From Branchiostoma floridae (lineage: Eukaryota > Chordata > Leptocardii > Amphioxiformes > Branchiostomatidae), in NCBI RefSeq assembly GCF_000003815.2, contig NC_049990.1, positions 8,663,353-8,727,352 on the forward strand: 64,000 nucleotides of DNA. The letters run 5' to 3'. The translations under genes were made by a program, and so were the position numbers. The notes beneath the pieces were generated by a model that was given only the letters and a program-made list of their open reading frames with translations, ran no database searches and had not been told where the DNA came from. Below are positions 52,844 to 63,706 of the stretch, in pieces; position 1 is the stretch's first letter; each line of letters begins with the position of its first letter.

Positions 52844-54662
52844 GCTTTGCATTCGAATTATCGTCAGTTGATGGTTCATGTTGGTGCCCGAATGTACCTT
52901 AGTGTCAACATTTGCACTTTTTATCCCACATGATCTTCCTGTATACTTAAAGCTGTAAATTGCACAATGTTCAACACAAATGCCGCTAGCAGTACTTTGA
53001 ATAAATTGANNNNNNNNNNNNNNNNNNNNNNNNNNNNNNNNNNNNNNNNNNNNNNNNNNNNNNNNNNNNNNNNNNNNNNNNNNNNNNNNNNNNNNNNNNN
53101 NNNNNNNNNGAGAACACACAGAGTGTGTGAGAATGTTAACATCTGCACTGTACATACCTAGAGCTATCCACTATTGGGAAGAACATGTTGTCACGGTGAT
53201 GGTGGTTTTTCGGGTCACTGATTGCACCTGATATTGGTTTTAAAATTTCAGGATTGTCTATCAGGTCAAGGATTCGGCGGTGTATGCAAACGTTGTTAAT
53301 GAAGTGCTGTGTGATAATCTATCCAATTCAGTCCTGTATCTAGTAATTTGATTGTAATACCAGGGCACATGTACAGGAGCCCAAAGTACATTTTTGGTCT
53401 AAAATGACCAAAAATCTAAATAAGACAATTTTACAGGCATACATCAGGCAAATGAAAAAAATGACTGTAGGGTATTTTCCAACTATACCCCCATGCCAAG
53501 TCCGTGCAAAAATGGACTCTTCCAGCTCACCCCATGCAAAAGTGCAAAATAGACCAGCCCAGAAGTACTCTCACTAAAACATGGCCTTTTGTATTATGTA
53601 AAGCAAAGAAGTCCAAACTCGAATTTGGAAAAAATGTCCCCCATGCATGAATGGACTCTTCCGGATAACACCAAGCTCGCTGACTGGCTGTCAAATCCTC
53701 CTCAGGATATTGATTCAAGCTAGGCCATTGGATATCTATTTAATCATAGACATATCCAGGCCTGCACCTGCAAGAGAACAGCCTAGTGGGGTCAACGACC
53801 TTGAGATCGTTGACCCCTCTGGCCATTGCAAAAGTGTACTTTATGGTCAAGCAATGGCCCCAAAATCGCAAAATTGAGTATTTTGTTATACTGTATGCCA
53901 AAAGTGTTATTGGATGCATGTGTTACTGAATCCATGTATGGATTGAAATATAGAAACAATATGTTGCAATCTATACTGTAGTGATACTGTAGTATGGATT
54001 GAAATATAACGTTAAACAATATATTGTAATCCAATCTATAGTGTGGATTGACATTTAATCAACGAGCAGTTTGGATGTTTACACAAGCACTGGTACCCTA
54101 GTGTACCCCAAAAGTAAACAAAGTTGGTGCTTGATATGACGTGTTGGGTGCATGTCCATAATGCGGGTGTAGAATAAATGTGCAGAGTGAATGTGTGTGC
54201 GTCTGTGTGGGTGGGTGTGTTTGTGTGCGCTCGTGCCTTTTCAGAAACCCAATTCAACTCTGTCTTCCACATTGTCACATTTGCATGGCGTCGTAACTTT
54301 ATGGGGATTATGAACTAAATTTAGCACGTTATCCAGTGCACTCGCTGCGCGTTTCTGTGTAACTTGACTAGTGCCACTGTTGACAGTATACCACACGACG
54401 AGGCTCATGCTAAAACATTTTCAGTGTATTCATAGGAACTTGATAACAAAAAGGAACAGTTTTATCAAGATGATGATCTGGAGGAAGTAATTGGTCACAG
54501 CACGATGCGGTGCCCCTGTACCCCCGTCATATCATGTATTTTAGACCAATCCAACAACCTGTAAACAAAATATTGTTTTCAGTGTATAATTTAAGCAGAT
54601 AAAATGTTCTTTTTATAATAGCAATAATAGTAAAATTAATGCTTGAGTCTTAGGCACTTTGT
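52844..54662. other. Intergenic C-D: assembly gap, short tandem repeats, duplicated flank
   Basis: Contains 100 Ns at 53010-53109, a degenerate tandem repeat at about 53932-54052 (unit like TATGGATTGAAATATAG), and from about 54066 the copy of the block that precedes gene C. No coding region is supported. Confidence 0.6.
53010..53109. other. Assembly gap (100 N)
   Basis: Exactly 100 consecutive Ns, the usual placeholder for a gap of unknown size. The distance and even the adjacency of genes C and D therefore depend on scaffolding. Confidence 0.99.
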
Positions 54663-54913
54663 GAACGTATCCTTATGACAAACACGTTGGAATCACAGTG
54701 ACGATAACACTGTTGATTTGTGATAAAAACAGGATGCTTTTTCTGAAATTTCATTCATCGAAAATCATAGACACCATATATCATTTAGATATTTGATTTG
54801 AGTGTGTGAATTTCACATCTGCAGAGAAAATGTCCACAGACACGTATCTGAAGGTATTTAAGGAAGGAAGAACCAATTTTGCCCCAGAGTTGGGACAATC
54901 TGGCAGCAACAAG
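54663..54913 (+). promoter_or_regulatory. Duplicated 5' flank of gene D
   Basis: Counterpart of 38462-38717, with the same GACGATAACACTGTTGATTT and TTTGAGTGTGTGAATTTCAC elements. High similarity outside coding sequence argues for a young segmental duplication or for selection on the promoter. Confidence 0.55.
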
Positions 54914-54983
54914 ATGGCGGTGCTTTGGGTCATCTTGTACCTGATGCTGGTGTGGAGTGACGGGATCGCTTCAGGGGAAGAAG
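54914..54983 (+). CDS. Gene D exon 1, signal peptide
   Basis: [20 protein letters not shown] followed by GEE; 70 nt, phase 1 end, donor G|GTAAGT. Near-identical to gene C exon 1. An in-frame upstream ATG exists in this copy only, but the equivalent is out of frame in C. Confidence 0.85.
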
Positions 54984-57900
54984 GTAAGTGAATTGGTAAC
55001 GCTAATTCACCTTTGTCTGCGGGGTAACCTATATCCGTTGCTTTGTTTTAAAACAGTGTCTAACTAGGGATATCAAGTCGTGTGTATTTTCAAATCTTGC
55101 AGCTTTAAACCACCGGCGTCGACTTATATCCCTAAATACCGACGTATATAGGTTATAACATTATAGGTGTAGTACCGTTTCGCAAGCCTTTTCAATTAGC
55201 TGCCTAACAGTTTTAGATTGGGTACAATTCTTTGCAGCTCCTCCTGGGGAGCGATCGGTAACTACGGGGGATGGTAATCGTGTTATAACAGTGTACCAAA
55301 TGCAAAATTTCTATAATATTTAGTGTGTATACTATGCTAAAAGGTAAATCCTGGATGTTAACCGATTATTGCTATCATGGTAGATGGTTGTGGTTTATCC
55401 GGTACTGTGTCTTGTTTTATTACAGGGCTGAGGAGAGCAAAAAACAGTACATGAAGATAACTGTTATGAAAATACAAAGTTTTCGGTGGAACCAGAATGT
55501 TGGACAAAACCAAAATCATTTCCCTGACGATAACTAGTTCTGTACAATCTTATTCAAAATCAAACTTACAGCGGCATAGGAATACTTCTAGTTGTGCTAT
55601 CTCGCTACCTACCTACACTTGTACCCACCTACATGTACCTACCTAGTCATGGATTAAAATACAACAAGCTTTAGTACGCTTTTCCTCTGATAGCAGAAGT
55701 CATTCGCAGATTTTATATCGAAGCGTAGTTTGCATGATACTTGTAAACTTAAGGTGATTTGTATCGGGAAAACTATGTTGAACACTTTGTTCCTCAAACC
55801 TTGAAAGAGGGTCTGCATGGGGAGTTCCGACAACGATTTACGCTGAATTTAAAAGAACCCCCTACGTATTACGCTAAATCAAGGAAGGCAATTACGCTAA
55901 ATTTGGTCGCCTCGCTACGAATTACGTAGATAAGATGGTTTTCCCTACGAATTACGGGAAATAAAATTGGCTGCCTACGCCTTACGTAAAAGAGCATGCA
56001 GACCCTCTTGAAATATGCATATGACTGGCTTCCACACAGCGAACGACGATGGAGGTGACAGGGATAGTCGGTGGTTATACACAACCCAAATGACAAAGGG
56101 CACGTACACTTCTTGGGGTAGGTACAAAGTGCTGTCTCTTAAGGTTAGTAAGTAATCATAGAAATGACATGGTTCATCATGGTTCATAACTGCTGTATCT
56201 GCGAGGTTTAGACCGTTTTGCTCGTATCTAATCTGTTCGTAGACCCGTAGGGTTGCTACATCTGGAATTACTTCCAGTATGCCTATGACGGCCCCTGTAT
56301 ATCCCAATACTCGGTCTGCAACGGTATCCAGACTGTTCATAGGGTGAGGATTTATATGGACAACACTGCTCCTATAAAATATAAGTCACATATTTATGGA
56401 TGATATGGGTACTGACTTAATCATGTAGTTTTACCTTAAATCATTAAGTTTTTTGAGGGATTCAAGGGTAAATTTATCTTGTTATTGAATCAATAGACTC
56501 AACACCTGTCCCGACAACGGACTGGGGACAGTGGGATACAACACCAGGTAAGACCAAGCAGGGACATAGTATAGGGGCATTAACGCTATTACTGTATATC
56601 ATATACCAACATGACAAATGAGTGAGACAAGTCCTGTATAATGTATACATCTCTAAATCTTATGTACATTGAACCATTTGTCAGATCATAGGTCCAGATG
56701 AAAGTAACAGGCCTATTTTCAGTACACTGATGTATCGGAGAGGGCACAAGGTGTGAATATGTTGTAATAATGACCAGTGGTTGTGGCAAATAGGTATACG
56801 TTGTACGTGTTTCTGAATGTGTTTTGGAAGTTATTCTTGTATTTCCACAGAATTGTCAGACCATATTACATCAAATGTGTATTTACATTTCTTCTGTTTT
56901 GATGTAATGATGACGTATTGATGTAATATGATATACTGCAATGCAGTTATATCGGACGATACGACAGCACCAGATACCAGCGCTTCCTGCAACTTCGACT
57001 CTGGAGAATGTGGCTACATCATAGAATCGACAGGCGCGGACAGCCTTCAATGGATAAGACAGACAGGTCGCACAAGTTCCTCTTCAACTGGCCCGAATGC
57101 TGACCACACGACAGGACAAGGTTTGGACCTATTTCAGCACACCTTTTTCTGTGTTTGGCTGTCTTCGGCTTTATCTCATTGATAAAATAACATCTCTGTT
57201 TTGTTCAATAACAGCGTAAAAGATAAAAGAAAGAAAGAAGGTGTGTTGTTTATTGTTTACTTGCACAAACGTAATACTATTGTGAGGAGAAATATCTAAA
57301 AGATAAATAAGGTACAGGAGGAGAGTAAATGCCATTAGGGCTTATGCTAAGATCCCCTCCTCCAAACTAAAGAAAATCATGACAATGCTAATAAGGTAGC
57401 TATAGAATTAGTAAACAGAAGACACAAACTAATGAAGGAAGAATGAGACAATTGAAATATTACATTGTTTGAACAAATAAAACAAAATCATGCGATTATT
57501 TAACATATTCAACAAAAATAATAATACAGGTTTGCTTGCAAATGTTTACTCTCTGGTGTGAACAGTGAGGAAATCTCGTCTTGTATTGACAAATATTTAA
57601 GAACAGACCAGGAAGATAAAGTTCTAAGTAGTTTTCAATAAGCTAAGTATAATTACCAGTGATGTATGAACGTGTTATCTTACTACATGCAACTAAATGT
57701 ATGCTAGTATTTACAGGTTCAACTTCTCGTTTTCTAAAACAGTTGTAAATGTAAGGGCAGATGGAGCTTAAGATACATGTTTTATCAAATTGCATAAGGA
57801 ATGTAATTTTTTTCTATGCTAAATATCGAATTTCTTGACAGGGTACTATATGTACATGGAGGCTTCCCCTGGTTCTCATGGAGATGTAGCCCGTCTTGTC

Positions 57901-59945
57901 AGCCCAACAACCTTCGACAACGGGTGGTACTGTCTGCAGTTCGCCTACCACATGTATGGGACTCACATCAACCAATTGCGGGTGCTGGTCGGATCAAGTG
58001 TCGTATGGAGCATGTCGAACGACCAAGGAACAAGCTGGCATCTGGCATCGAGGAACGTCTACATACAAAACTCACAGGTTTGGACTCCATGCTATCAAAA
58101 AGTGTAAAATTCTACATAATCTTTCTGATATGTAAAATTCTACATAATCTTTCTGATAGTAAGTTAACGGGAGATAGACAAGTCCCGAGCTGTTGCAAGC
58201 TTTTAACGTCATATTTTGGGTCTGTACAGATAGTTTTTGAAGGCGTCCGCGGTTACAGCTTTAGAGGGGACATGGCAATTGACGACGTTGTGTTGTATCC
58301 AGGGACATGTCCTTGGACAGGTTGGTTCAAAACTTCAAACTTTATTAGACATGGCAACTCGTGCACAGTACAGTGCTGAATCGAGTTGATTTTTACAGAT
58401 ACATTAAAAGCACATAATATCATAAACTAGGGCTACATGGAGTTACATGTAAAACAGGCTTTAGAAGATACAAGACTCAGAAAAACAGCATCATTCGATG
58501 TTGTTGAGGTCTCTGACAGCTATCATTAGACCCCCCTCACATTAAGCGCCATTCGATCGGACGACGAGTATGCGAGCTCTAATTTACGAGGAGGGTCTGT
58601 CCTTAGTCCTGATGCCGACTAAGAAATGGCAGAGTTCCCCCTTCCCGACAGGGTCATGCCTCCTCGTAATTTAGAGCTCGCAGACTCGTCGACTGATCGA
58701 ATCGCGCCTAATGTGAGGGGGGTATTAGGCCACACCGACTTACTTTTATGGTGACTTCCTCTGGAGACCCCAAGACTAATGCGAGCGGGCATAACTAAAC
58801 AGGCTCGGTTTGTCTTATGTTCACTTCTAGTAAGATAAGACTGTCGCCAGTTCAATCATGTTTGTATTGCCATTCTTGTTTAAAGAGGGAACAAGGCCAC
58901 TGCGGCCACATGCCCTGGCCATGTGCCCCATTACCACGGAGAGCAGACCCTCTGGCAAACATGAAATTCTGATTGACCAGGGATGCTATTGTGTAACATG
59001 CATTGGACCACAATTTTTTAGAACAGGCACGTGAATATCAACCATAAATTAAGTCAGTGTGGCCTTATGAAAGATTTTGATGTCTATCAATCCTGTTGCG
59101 TGTTAGATCGTGCTGCACAGACCCGCATCTCAGATCGTTTAATCAATTACCCTCACAGCATTTGCAAAATGTCTGTAGTTATCAAAGTGTTGCAATTGAA
59201 TGCTCATGTATCTAATCATTGTTTGCAAAACTTATAAGAATCATATATTTTAGTAATTTTGTCAGTTCTTTTAAACCTGATATTAACATAGCCGCCTTTG
59301 CAGACTTGTGGGCTGGTATTGCTTTTTTACGGGGGGGGGGGTCTGAATCGCGATTTTCAACATGGGATAAAATCAACCAAATAAAGATCAACTCGTACAA
59401 GACATCTCTTTCTAGGAGACATTATTAAATCAATACCTTATTTTACATTCAGACAAACCTGTTACCGAAGAACCGACCACGGCTCCTAGCACCTGGTGGT
59501 GGCCGACACTGGCGACAGCCTTTGACAATTGGTTGGTGTTGACGATGGCAAACACTGACTATTATCACAGTAAGGACGTGTACAATGCTACCTTAGACAC
59601 CATGTGCCAGTGAAGCTTGTCATATGATAGTTATAAAAGGTCGTCCATATTACAAGTTTTGGACATGATCTTCTTAATGGCTGATCCAAAAGGTTTTGAG
59701 AATACTTACGTTCTCATCCAACAGACTTTCAGGTCCGACTACAAAGGGGCGGAAACTCGGTACGTTGTCATCTAAAAACTCCACTCATACTGTGTATAAT
59801 GCCGTAGTCAAAGATGAAACATGAATGTCAAGTATTATGCGTGTGAGCGTGTTTGTGCATGTGTATGTGTGTGTCAGTGTGTATGTGAGTGCTTATGTGT
59901 GTACATATAAATGTCCGTGTGCATGTATGTGTGTGTGTGTGTGTG

Positions 59946-59976
<31 letters not shown>

Positions 59977-62900
59977 TTGTGTGACATGTAGTTATATAGC
60001 ACATCTGACAAACAGAATTTACAAAATGACACTAAAATCACAAAAATCACATGTTGTTCCTTCGCAGTTCCAACGAGTACCGACAAGCCATTTCATCACA
60101 TGCTGTGGGTAACATTACTGCGGTTCCTAGAATGTAATGTTTCCTTTGAAACGGCCTGTCGGCTTGGCGTCAACTGATGACCCTTTGATTTACAAGGGAT
60201 CATTTATGTCCTCTGCTTATGTCTCTGTAGAGTTTTAGATAAAACAATAATCTGTACATGATGTTCTACAGACTTCCAGATCCGACTAAGGGGTGGAGAC
60301 AACTACAGCTACGGTAGAGTGGAGGTCTACTACAACGGGCAGTGGGGGACTGTCTGTAACGACGGCTTCGGGTGGGAAGAAGCCCGAGTCGTCTGCCGGG
60401 AGCTGGGGTTCTCTAACTACTACACGTACACGTACTACGGGCTGGGCAGCGGACCCATATGGATGGACGACCTTGACTGCTCTGGGTCTGAGAGTTCCCT
60501 GCAGTACTGCTCCCATAACGATTGGGGTATTCACAACTGCGGGCATAGCGAGGACATCGGAGTCGACTGTCGCTACTGTAAGTCACAGTTCACTGTTTCG
60601 CTGCCCATTTTGTGTTAAAGTACAATAATAATGATCAGCTGTTTCTGGATGCAAAGACACTAAATCCAACCATAACTAAGCCGAGATTATGTGGAGAAAG
60701 ATGTACGTATTTTCTCTCTCACAGGGCAGGTATCTAGTCCAGAACCGTACACCCGCTGGCAAACTGACAACTGGTGGAATACTGACTCTAGTGACAGCAC
60801 CCCATACACTGAAGGTTGTATGCATAGGATGCGTTCAAATAGTTGATGTGAATTTTATCTGTGGGCTAGAAATCCTCCGAAGCGTTGTCGGTCATGTTCA
60901 GTGACGTTTCGGGTACCTTTCGGTAGCGATACCGAGCGTCCCGTTTTATGGCTGAAACGTCACCGAACATGACCGACAACGCTTCGGAAGATTTTAGGGA
61001 GCGGTGACGAACATGCAAGCCCTTCCAAGATGGCGGCCCGGTAGTAAAAAACAGTGAGAAATGTTTGTAACAGGTCACGTTGTACTTTGTGGAGTACTTA
61101 GGGGGTTTTGAAGACGGCTAACCCCGCCGGCTAACTCCCGAGAAGACAGGGACGTGCAGAAAACCGGAGGAAAAGGGAAGAGGAAAAATCTTTATGCGGC
61201 AGATACGCAAAAACCGTTATCGCAAATGGGCTTTTCCCTAACGTCGCTGAGATAAACAACGCTAAATTACGTTTTTAAATTGCGTTTTTGTCCTTGCCAT
61301 CGTTGCCCCAGCTAACATCAAACTAGATTGATGGAGGAAGTGTTAGGGTAATGATATAGATTGACTATAATCAATGCATTTTGTCTAGAACTCCATGGCA
61401 CAGTCATCACCGAAGTACCACGGTTCCTGACACAACTGACGGTTGGTGGTGGACCACGGCATGGAACAACTGGTGGACAGCAGCAAACACCGATTACTAC
61501 CACAGTAAGCCTGTTTCACTCGATGACAAAGGTCTTTTGTATCGTGACCTGTAGGTAGCATAACAGCTTTCTCAAAACATGACTTAAATGTTCCCTTTGA
61601 CGAAGAGAGTCGATTTCCCTTTGTTTGGCTACGTTAGCTTCTAAATGTGCTTATGTCCTACGTATTGTTTCAATAAAACGACAATCTGTACAATGTATCC
61701 AAAAGATTTCCAGGTCCGACTGAGGGGAGGCGACTTCTACTATGGCAGAGTGGAGGTCTACTACAACGGGCAGTGGGGAACTGTCTGTGACGATGGGTTT
61801 GACTCAAGAGAGGCCACAGTCATCTGCCGTGAGCTGGGGTTCTCTGACTACATCACCTACTACAGTAATGCGTACTACGGACAGGGCAACGGTCCGATAT
61901 GGATGGACCACCTGAACTGCTACGGATACGAGAGTTCCTTGCAGTTCTGCCCACATGACGGCTGGGGGAGTCATTGTGGACACCACGAGGACATCAGCGT
62001 GGTTTGTGGTGAGCAATTGGTTGAGAACGTTTAATAACAGGTTTATATTCAGTTCTTCCACATTATACAGAAACTTCAATAAATGGTATATCTGGCTTTC
62101 TTCAAAGCAAGTGTCTAAAAGACTGCGATTAATACACCTCAATTCCAGAATCTAATAAGAAAAAGGTCATCGAAAGCTTTGCTCAGGAACAAAAATAATC
62201 CATAAAGTTGATTGACGTCGATTTTTGTACGGTGTGAGTCAATTGAATCAATATTCAATTCAGTTTAGTCACTAGTATATAGTTTATGTATTCCCTGTCT
62301 TGCTCATAGGGCAATCAATGTCTCCGGAACCATACACGGAACAGCAAACTGACAACATCTGGCGCACTGAAGAACCTACCACGGCTCCTGACAGTTGGTG
62401 GTGGACCACTCCCTGGTACAACTGGTGGACAAATGCAGATAACACCGATTACTACCACAGTATGTATGATCTATCATTCACACATCTATCAACAAACTTA
62501 AGGCCTTTCATATCACAACCTGTTGCTACCATTCCGGTTTCTTCAAAGCATGCTGTTTCCTTTGAAAAAGAGAGTCGGCTTGCCGTTATTGGCAACATTG
62601 GCTTACAGAGGGTGCCGGTTAGTTCGAATACAATGATAATCTGTACATGTATGACATGTATCATATCCAACAGACTTCCAGGTCCGACTGAGGGGTGGTG
62701 ATTACTACAGCTACGGCAGAGTGGAAGTCCTCTACAACGGTTATTGGGGGACTGTCTGTGACCATCGCTTCGACTGGCGAGAAGCCAGAGTCGTCTGCCG
62801 TGAGCTGGGGTTCTCTGACTACATCACCTACTACGACAACGCATACTACGGGCAGGGCAGCGGCCCCATATGGATGGACAACCTTAACTGCTACGGATAC

Positions 62901-63599
62901 GAGAGTTCTCTGCAGTACTGCCGACATGACGGTTGGGGGAGTCATTGTGGACACCACGAGGACATCAGCGTGGTTTGTGGTGAGCAATTGGTTAAGAAAG
63001 TCAGAAGATGTCGTACGTTTATATTCACGTTTATATATATGTTTCACATTAATATTATTAAAGAAACTCCAACAAACTCTTTGTCTGCTTTTCTGAAAGC
63101 CGAATATCTAAAAGTCACCTCTATTCAAGAATCTAATGAAAAAAGTTCATCGTAAGCTTTGTTCAGGAACAAAAGTAATCCATTAAGTTGTGGGAGAATT
63201 ATTGATTCTTCTGTTGTATCCTATGCTGTAGGAAACGCCAGCGCCACTGATGTCCCCACTACCATCCCACCATGGTACACTTCCGAGCCAGGTACATGTC
63301 ATGTTTAATACGTTATCTAACTTATATACACATACAGCAAGCATGAGTTTTACAATGTATTATATAAAACCTGTTGGAATGGAATTCCATAGTACATTAT
63401 TTTATGTTCATTACGAGTAGATTTGGGCATGACTGGTTCCTGTGACTCCGACATGATGACGGTGACCTTTGACCTATGGGTTGCCCCGTGGCTTGATGGG
63501 AATCTCATGCACTTCGCCGACCCCACCTGTAAGGCCGTCAACAATGGCTCCCACCTCATCTTAGCTACTAAACTGAGCGACTGCGGGACGACAAGGAAC
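54914..63599 (+). CDS. Gene D: tandem paralogue of gene C, domain-reduced, 3' partial, possibly degenerating
   Basis: Exons: 54914-54983, 56040-56117, 56497-56547, 56947-57120, 57842-58077, 58230-58320, 59453-59569, 60272-60577, 60725-60814, (61389-61504 frameshifted), 61706-62008, 62310-62459, 62674-62979, 63232-63291, 63421-63599, continuing past the window. Without the frameshifted exon the frame stays open for 737 codons: signal peptide, MAM, Trp linker, SRCR, linker, SRCR, Trp linker, SRCR, linker, start of ZP. Compared with C it lost SRCR 1, three linkers and the CUB. Stumps of SRCR 1 (59725-59759) and of a linker (60068 onward) remain. Lost material consists of phase-1 units, so skipping keeps the frame: the gene could be a functional short isoform or an early pseudogene. 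Confidence 0.7.
55805..56009. mobile_element. TIR element inserted in gene D upstream of exon 2
   Basis: AAGAGGGTCTGCATG at the left end and its exact complement CATGCAGACCCTCTT at the right end, around repeated ATTACGCTAAAT/ACGAATTACG words. Flanking TTGA on both sides fits a short target duplication, and gene C has an uninterrupted AAACCTTGACCTATGAC at the corresponding site. Confidence 0.8.
56040..56547 (+). CDS. Gene D, N-terminal linker exons (2)
   Basis: Exons 56040-56117 (NDDGGDRDSRWLYTTQMTKG, then TYTSW) and 56497-56547 (STPVPTTDWGQWDTTP), phase 1-1. Both are longer than their gene C counterparts by whole codons (7 and 5). A 205-bp TIR element ends 30 nt upstream of the first. Confidence 0.68.
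56947..58320 (+). CDS. Gene D, MAM domain (three exons)
   Basis: Exons 56947-57120 (ASCNFDSGECGYIIESTGAD, TGPNADHTTGQG), 57842-58077 ([34 protein letters not shown]) and 58230-58320 ([25 protein letters not shown]). Exons 2 and 3 have exactly the gene C lengths (236 and 91 nt). The acceptor of exon 1 is ambiguous: an in-frame AG about 26 nt further in is also possible. Confidence 0.85.
58529..58726. mobile_element. MITE family 1, copy 2
   Basis: Same termini and interior as 27385-27570, including the internal AAGAAATGGCAGAGTTCCCC. Inverted arms of about 75 bp ending TAATGTGAGGGGGGTA. In the gene D intron after MAM; not seen at the corresponding site of gene C. Confidence 0.85.
59453..59569 (+). 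CDS. Gene D, diverged Trp-rich linker
   Basis: A 117-nt phase 1-1 exon, same length as C 42252-42368. TEEPTTAPSTWWWPTLATAF and NWLVLTMANTDYYH: the WWW core is kept, but the second W cluster is replaced by NWLV, so its WNNW motif is lost. Confidence 0.75.
59725..59759 (+). pseudogene. Gene D, stump of deleted SRCR 1 exon
   Basis: After the conserved CCAACAG acceptor the sequence reads FQVRLQRGGNS and is joined directly to GTACGTTGTCAT, the intron sequence that follows the full SRCR 1 exon in gene C. About 280 bp of SRCR core are missing. The stump is 35 nt, which would break the phase if spliced in, so it is probably skipped. Confidence 0.8.
59838..59982. repeat. TG microsatellite in gene D
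   Basis: Interrupted (TG)n homologous in position to 42902-43028 of gene C. Confidence 0.9.
60068..60108 (+). pseudogene. Gene D, stump of a Trp linker exon
   Basis: Starts VPTSTDKP like C 43132, then homology breaks (FHHMLW) and resumes with intron sequence that precedes SRCR 2 in C. The deletion removed the W-rich half and two further linker exons. The only nearby donor gives the wrong phase, so the remnant is unlikely to be used. Confidence 0.72.
60272..60577 (+). CDS. Gene D, SRCR domain (orthologous to C SRCR 2)
   Basis: [73 protein letters not shown]. Six cysteines. The usual C-D-D acidic motif is C-N-D here, and three residues are missing in the YYTYTYYG loop relative to C. Confidence 0.93.
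60725..60814 (+). CDS. Gene D, linker after first SRCR
   Basis: A 90-nt phase 1-1 exon, [20 protein letters not shown] near its end, homologous to C 44494-44574 but with a three-codon insertion (DSS/SSD). Confidence 0.75.
60871..60993. mobile_element. 40-bp inverted repeat element in gene D
   Basis: Arms 60871-60910 and 60954-60993 are reverse complements with two mismatches (contain CGAAGCGTTGTCGGTCATG) around a 43-bp loop. It occupies the region where gene C has its CUB domain. Confidence 0.85.
61389..61504 (+). pseudogene. Gene D, frameshifted Trp-rich linker exon
   Basis: Aligned to C 47029-47148 it lacks 4 nt within GTACCAACCGCGGTTCC, giving 116 nt instead of 120. The translation then leaves the WWWTT frame, and the exon ends in phase 0 instead of 1. 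Both splice sites (TTGTCTAG acceptor, A|GTAAGC donor) remain. Skipping it joins 60814 to 61706 in frame. Confidence 0.8.
61706..62008 (+). CDS. Gene D, second SRCR domain
   Basis: [72 protein letters not shown]. Six cysteines. By position it is C SRCR 3, but MDHL, SHC and ISVVCGEQ features follow C SRCR 4. The acceptor (TATCCAAAAG) has a poor pyrimidine tract. Confidence 0.9.
62310..62459 (+). CDS. Gene D, Trp-rich linker before last SRCR
   Basis: A 150-nt phase 1-1 exon: [20 protein letters not shown], then [20 protein letters not shown]. Homologous to C 47958-48098 and three codons longer. The WYNW motif is intact. Confidence 0.8.
62674..62979 (+). CDS. Gene D, last SRCR domain
   Basis: [72 protein letters not shown]. 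Six cysteines, phase 1-1, donor G|GTGAGC, orthologous in position to C SRCR 4. Confidence 0.94.
63232..63291 (+). CDS. Gene D, linker exon before ZP
   Basis: A 60-nt phase 1-1 exon, NASATDVPTTIPPWYTSEPG, matching C 49816-49875 in length and position; the N-glycosylation sequon here is NAS. Confidence 0.72.
63421..63599 (+). CDS. Gene D, first ZP exon (continues outside the window)
   Basis: [46 protein letters not shown]: almost identical to C exon 50019-50197 and the same 179 nt, phase 0 end, donor GTAAGT. Its very high conservation contrasts with the decay upstream in gene D. The remaining ZP and TM exons would lie beyond 64000. Confidence 0.9.
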
Positions 63600-63706
63600 G
63601 TAAGTGTACTGATGTCATACAGTGCAATACGATATCCTGTAAGCTGATTGGCTATTTCCTTGCTAGAGTGCCCTGTCTAAACTGCTCAGGGCGCTTTTCC
63701 CTAACT

